A stretch of DNA of 64,000 nt, taken from Planctomycetota bacterium (lineage in GTDB: Bacteria; Planctomycetota; UBA8742; UBA2392). The stretch spans positions 2,108,001 through 2,172,000 of the forward strand of contig JADJRK010000001.1 in NCBI GenBank assembly GCA_016712285.1. The letters are read 5' to 3'. The notes under the pieces were generated by a model. That model did not search any database. It was not told where the DNA came from and saw only the letters and a list, made by a program, of their open reading frames with translations. Both the position numbers and the translations under genes were made by a program. Below, in pieces: positions 60,862 to 64,000 of the stretch; position 1 is the first letter of the stretch; the number at the start of each line of letters is the position of its first letter.

Positions 60862-62817
60862 TTACCGCCCGCGCAGCTTGGGGTTGAACGCCTCGCGCAG
60901 GCCTTCGCCCAGCAGGTTGAACGACAACACCGTAATCAGGATGGCAATACCCGGGATCCACGTAAGCCACGGCGCGTCGTTCAGAAACAGGCGGCCGTCG
61001 GCCAGAATCTTGCCCCAGGTGTCCTGGTTTTCGCCGGCGCCGATGCCAAGGAAGCTGAGCGTGCTTTCGGCCAGCACCGCGCCGGCCACGCCGATCGTCG
61101 CGCTGACCAGCACAGGGCTGATCGCGTTGGGTACAAGATGGCGCCAGATGATGCGGAAGTCGCTCACGCCCAGGCTGCGCGCGGCCTGCACAAAGTCCTG
61201 CTCGCGCAGTGACAGAATCTCGGCACGCACAAAACGCGTGGTGCCCATCCAGCTGGTCAAGCCGATCACGGCCATCACGATGTAAACGTCGCGCTCAAAC
61301 AGCGCCAGCACCATCAAGATCAGGAACAGCACCGGGATGGTCAGCATGATCTCGGTGAAGCGCATGACCAGGTCGTCCACCGTGATCGTCGGGATGAACA
61401 GCTTGCTGACAATGTTGCGCGACTCGCCAGCGGCAGCCTGAGCCTGCGCCGCGACCAGCAGCGCCGTAACCAGCAGCAGGATGTACAGGACGACCGTGGT
61501 AATGAAATGGCGCAGCACGCGGTAAGCGCCGTAGCGAGTGCTGCCATCCAGGTTCTTGCCCTTGACCAGCGTCTCAAAGCGGTTGTCGCGCTCAGCGCGG
61601 AACTTGTCCACCACGGTCTTGCGCAACTCGGCACGCCGCTCAAGCAACGCGTTTGAACCCAGCGGCTCAAGATTCTCCGTGGTCTTTTCGCTGGTCGCTG
61701 TAACGGCGGTCTCCTTGACCGTTATGTCCTTGGTCAACTCGTCGGTCTTGGCCTTGAGCGCTTCCAGGCGCTTTCGATCACCCTCAAGAATGTTCTTTTC
61801 CATGGCCGCATCGTCAGCCAGGTCCAGCGACTCAAGGTGCGCGATGCGCTCTTCACGTTCGCCAAACCCGCGCTCGACGATCTCAAGCTGCGTTTCATGC
61901 ACCAGCAGCGCGTGCTGCGAAAGCAGCAGGTTCAACGCCGCCTGCTTGTTCTCAATCTCGAGCTGCGCGGCCAGTCGCCACTCATTGTCCTTGGCGCGCG
62001 GGTCCGTGTCCTCAATCAGCTTGACCTCGGCACCCAGGTCACGGATCTGGCGCACCAGCATGTAGCTTTCGTCGGCGACCTGGCTGGCGCTTATGTACGC
62101 CCGCCCCTCAGGTGTGCTTGACTCGACCGACGAGTTGTAAGCAAAAATGCTCAGCGAGAGCATCAGCACCACGCCGAACGCAATGACACTACTGAACCGT
62201 TTGCCCAGCAGGGCCATGACGGCCTGCACCACGAAGAAACCGGCTGCGATGGCCAGCACGGGGATGGCTGCAAATTCAAACTCGGCTGCCCATAACACGC
62301 CGCCGCCGCCGCCCAGCAGCAGCATGGCCAACAATGGCAGCCGCACACGCGAGCGCCCGAAGTAGCCCGCGATCCCGCCCAGCGTGATACCCAGCAGCAC
62401 GGAAATGCCGACTGCCAGAAAACCAATCGTCAGGCTGATTGTGCTGCCCGCCCACAGGCGCGCCAGCACGTCACGACCCAGGTCGTCGGTGCCCAGAAAG
62501 TAGACTTTGCCTTCAATGTGCCGGCTTTCGGACAGCGGCGGCAGGAACGTGTCTTTCAACTCGGTCTTGGTGTGGTCGAGTACCGCGCCGCGCTTGACCT
62601 CAATGGCCAGCGTGTCGCCGGTGATCGCGGCCTTGTCCATCAACTTGATCTGGTCTTCGGTCGGGCGCTTGCCGACAAGCAACTGGCCTGAAATCGCCGC
62701 GCTGGCCAGCAACACGATCATGAACAGCGACAGCACCGCCGGCTTGTTGTGAAACAGCAGGCGCAGCGAGTCCTTCAGCGGCGACGAAGGCTTGCGATCA
62801 GATGTCCCGTTGCTCAT
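60862..62817 (-). CDS. oppC: Oligopeptide ABC transporter permease (OppC type) with a large central insertion
   Basis: The product is 651 residues, about twice the usual length. TMs and GTDDLGRDVLARLWAGSTIS in the first part, and the EAA loop EQDFVQAARSLGVSDFRIIW with FLGIGAGENQDTWGKIL in the second, identify OppC/DppC. Between about 156 and 478 is an insertion of some 320 residues: three hydrophobic helices, a long coiled-coil region (about 240-410) and a further helix. It replaces the loop between core TM segments. It forms a channel with OppB for peptide or nickel-type substrates. Its start lies 10 bases past the oppB stop. Confidence 0.88.
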   Translation of the reverse strand: MSNGTSDRKPSSPLKDSLRLLFHNKPAVLSLFMIVLLASAAISGQLLVGKRPTEDQIKLMDKAAITGDTLAIEVKRGAVLDHTKTELKDTFLPPLSESRHIEGKVYFLGTDDLGRDVLARLWAGSTISLTIGFLAVGISVLLGITLGGIAGYFGRSRVRLPLLAMLLLGGGGGVLWAAEFEFAAIPVLAIAAGFFVVQAVMALLGKRFSSVIAFGVVLMLSLSIFAYNSSVESSTPEGRAYISASQVADESYMLVRQIRDLGAEVKLIEDTDPRAKDNEWRLAAQLEIENKQAALNLLLSQHALLVHETQLEIVERGFGEREERIAHLESLDLADDAAMEKNILEGDRKRLEALKAKTDELTKDITVKETAVTATSEKTTENLEPLGSNALLERRAELRKTVVDKFRAERDNRFETLVKGKNLDGSTRYGAYRVLRHFITTVVLYILLLVTALLVAAQAQAAAGESRNIVSKLFIPTITVDDLVMRFTEIMLTIPVLFLILMVLALFERDVYIVMAVIGLTSWMGTTRFVRAEILSLREQDFVQAARSLGVSDFRIIWRHLVPNAISPVLVSATIGVAGAVLAESTLSFLGIGAGENQDTWGKILADGRLFLNDAPWLTWIPGIAILITVLSFNLLGEGLREAFNPKLRGR

Positions 62818-62826
62818 CTCAACGCC

Positions 62827-63822
62827 CTAAGCCAGCTTTACGCGCGGGTCAGCCACGCTGTAAAGAATGTCCGAGATCAGGATACCCACCAGCGTCAGCG
62901 CGGAGCCCACGAACAGGCTGGTGATCACGATAAACAGGTCTTTGGCCAGCACCGCTTCAAACACCCAGCGCCCAAGGCCCGGCCACGCATAGATTGCCTC
63001 AAACACCACCGAGCCGCCAAAAAGACTGGGCAGCAACCCGGCCAGCATCGTGATGAACGGCAAGCTGGCGTTGCGCAGCGCGTGCCGGTAGTACACGGTG
63101 TCGCCGTCCAGGCCCTTGGCCTTTGCGGTGCGTATGTAGTCCTGCCCCATCACCTCAAGCATCTGGCCCTTCACATAGCGCGAAAGTACCGCCACGCCGC
63201 CAAGCGCAGCGATGAACGCGGGCACCGCCATGTGCCAGGTACGGTCCATGAACTCGCGGGGCCCGCCAAGCTCGACACCCAGTGTGGTCGGCGAAACGAC
63301 CGGGATGCCCAGTGTGCCGTTCACGAACTTGATGACCAGGATCGCGAGCCAGAACCCGGGAAACGAGATCAGGAAGTACGAACCGATCGTCGCAATCCGG
63401 TCGACTGGCTTGCCGCGACGCAAGGCCGTGCCGATGCCGACGGGAAAGCTGAGCGTCCAGGTAATGATCGTGGTCAGGATGACCAGCGGCAGCGTGATCA
63501 GCATCTTCTGCCACATGGTCGGCAGCACCGGTTCTTTGGTGCGCGCGCTTTTCAGGCGCCACTCGTGGCTTGAGTCGCCGGTGACGACGGCCGCCAGGTC
63601 GCTGAAGAACTGGTCGTAAAACTTGATGTACTTCTGCACGACCGGGTCGTCATAGCCCATCTGGTCGCGCTGGCGTTCAATGTCGCTGGGCTTGGCCTTT
63701 GGGTCGAGCTGTGCGGCATAGGGGTCGCCGGGTGCCAGGGCGACAATCAGGAAGCTCAACACGCTGATGATCACCAGCGTGAGGCCCATCTGGATAAGGC
63801 GGCGAACGATGTAGGAAAGCAT
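62827..63822 (-). CDS. oppB: Oligopeptide ABC transporter permease (OppB type)
   Basis: The product is 331 residues with about six helices. The N-terminal VRRLIQMGLTLVIISVLSFL, a periplasmic loop of about 90 residues, and the EAA loop EVMGQDYIRTAKAKGLDGDT are diagnostic. It pairs with OppC to form the channel of a peptide-type ABC importer. It starts 11 bases after the stop of the upstream partial gene. The ATPase subunits are not in the window. Confidence 0.93.
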   Translation of the reverse strand: MLSYIVRRLIQMGLTLVIISVLSFLIVALAPGDPYAAQLDPKAKPSDIERQRDQMGYDDPVVQKYIKFYDQFFSDLAAVVTGDSSHEWRLKSARTKEPVLPTMWQKMLITLPLVILTTIITWTLSFPVGIGTALRRGKPVDRIATIGSYFLISFPGFWLAILVIKFVNGTLGIPVVSPTTLGVELGGPREFMDRTWHMAVPAFIAALGGVAVLSRYVKGQMLEVMGQDYIRTAKAKGLDGDTVYYRHALRNASLPFITMLAGLLPSLFGGSVVFEAIYAWPGLGRWVFEAVLAKDLFIVITSLFVGSALTLVGILISDILYSVADPRVKLA

Positions 63823-63833
63823 CCGGCTCCGCT

Positions 63834-64000
63834 CTAGTCCTTGTACTGCGCGTCTGAGAACACAGGTATCTCTTCCCGGCGCACCAGTTCAGGCTCGAAG
63901 TACCGCCAGGTGGCGCGTGAGTTCTTGATGTACTCGTGGTCCAGGGGGCGGTCTTCGTAAATTGGTTTGCCGTCCTTGTCCACACCTGTTTGCTTTCTCC
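63834..64000 (-). CDS. C-terminal end of a gene, probably the substrate-binding protein of the ABC transporter
   Basis: About 55 codons are visible, ending in a TAG at 63834-63836. They include a polar, Glu/Asp-rich tail with DHEYIKNSRATWRYFEPELV. There is no motif to identify the domain. Its position 11 bases upstream of oppB fits the peptide-binding protein typical of such operons, an inference from synteny alone. Confidence 0.55.
   Translation of the reverse strand, partial: RKQTGVDKDGKPIYEDRPLDHEYIKNSRATWRYFEPELVRREEIPVFSDAQYKD

Overview
The window is dense, GC-rich bacterial chromosome with short intergenic gaps. Most genes lie on the minus strand in short operons. KdsA (Kdo for lipopolysaccharide), many Sec signal peptides and lipoproteins point to a Gram-negative cell with an outer membrane. 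VIT/vWA proteins, a HEAT-repeat array, carboxypeptidase-regulatory-like surface proteins and a Ser/Thr kinase with an MshEN-like N-terminus suggest Planctomycetota or a related lineage. That placement is an inference from gene content, with no marker-gene phylogeny behind it. I see no phage, transposase, integrase or CRISPR array.

Layout. 1-4.4 kb: a vWA protein cut by the window edge, a VIT/vWA protein and an MDR oxidoreductase. 4.4-6.7 kb: fourteen tRNAs or tRNA-like genes, an HNH endonuclease, a palindromic repeat family and an upstream promoter with twin palindromic operators. 6.7-9 kb: the rtcB-rtcA RNA-repair pair. 9-11.3 kb: an overlapping senB/senA pair, predicted to make selenoneine. 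11.3-22.4 kb: a TPR protein, kdsA, a MocR-type regulator, an RNase E/G with an unusual insertion and its TIGR03936 partner, RNase HIII and a DUF1992 protein. 22.6-26.7 kb: a lipoprotein, thiS-thiG, manA and a ferritin-like protein. 26.8-37.8 kb: secreted and surface proteins, including a frameshifted gene and a candidate selenoprotein with two consecutive in-frame TGA codons, then rpmB. 37.8-50 kb: tmk, a Ser/Thr kinase, two linked membrane proteins, an aldehyde dehydrogenase, an FprA-like reductase, a beta-propeller protein and a CCA-adding enzyme. 50-60.8 kb: an APC permease, small membrane proteins, a lone nuoM, thrC, a HEAT-repeat protein, an FMN reductase, an HExxH protease and a surface protein with a C-terminal tag. 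60.8-64 kb: an Opp/Dpp-type ABC operon whose OppC carries a roughly 320-residue insertion.

Two themes stand out. The first is selenium. The senAB pair implies a selenium small molecule. About 25 kb away, a secreted thioredoxin-fold protein has a reading frame that runs through TGA-TGA, with a SECIS-like hairpin directly downstream. The second is tRNA. The cluster lies downstream of rtcBA and contains regular tRNAs plus several odd ones: two with a swapped 19-56 tertiary pair, two with shrunken D-arms, one Pro tRNA with C33, and an Arg tRNA with a GCG anticodon.

A further observation is a set of intergenic inverted repeats whose arms are themselves short tandem repeats, found at five gene boundaries. 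All functional calls rest on reading the protein sequences and recognising motifs; no database search was run.
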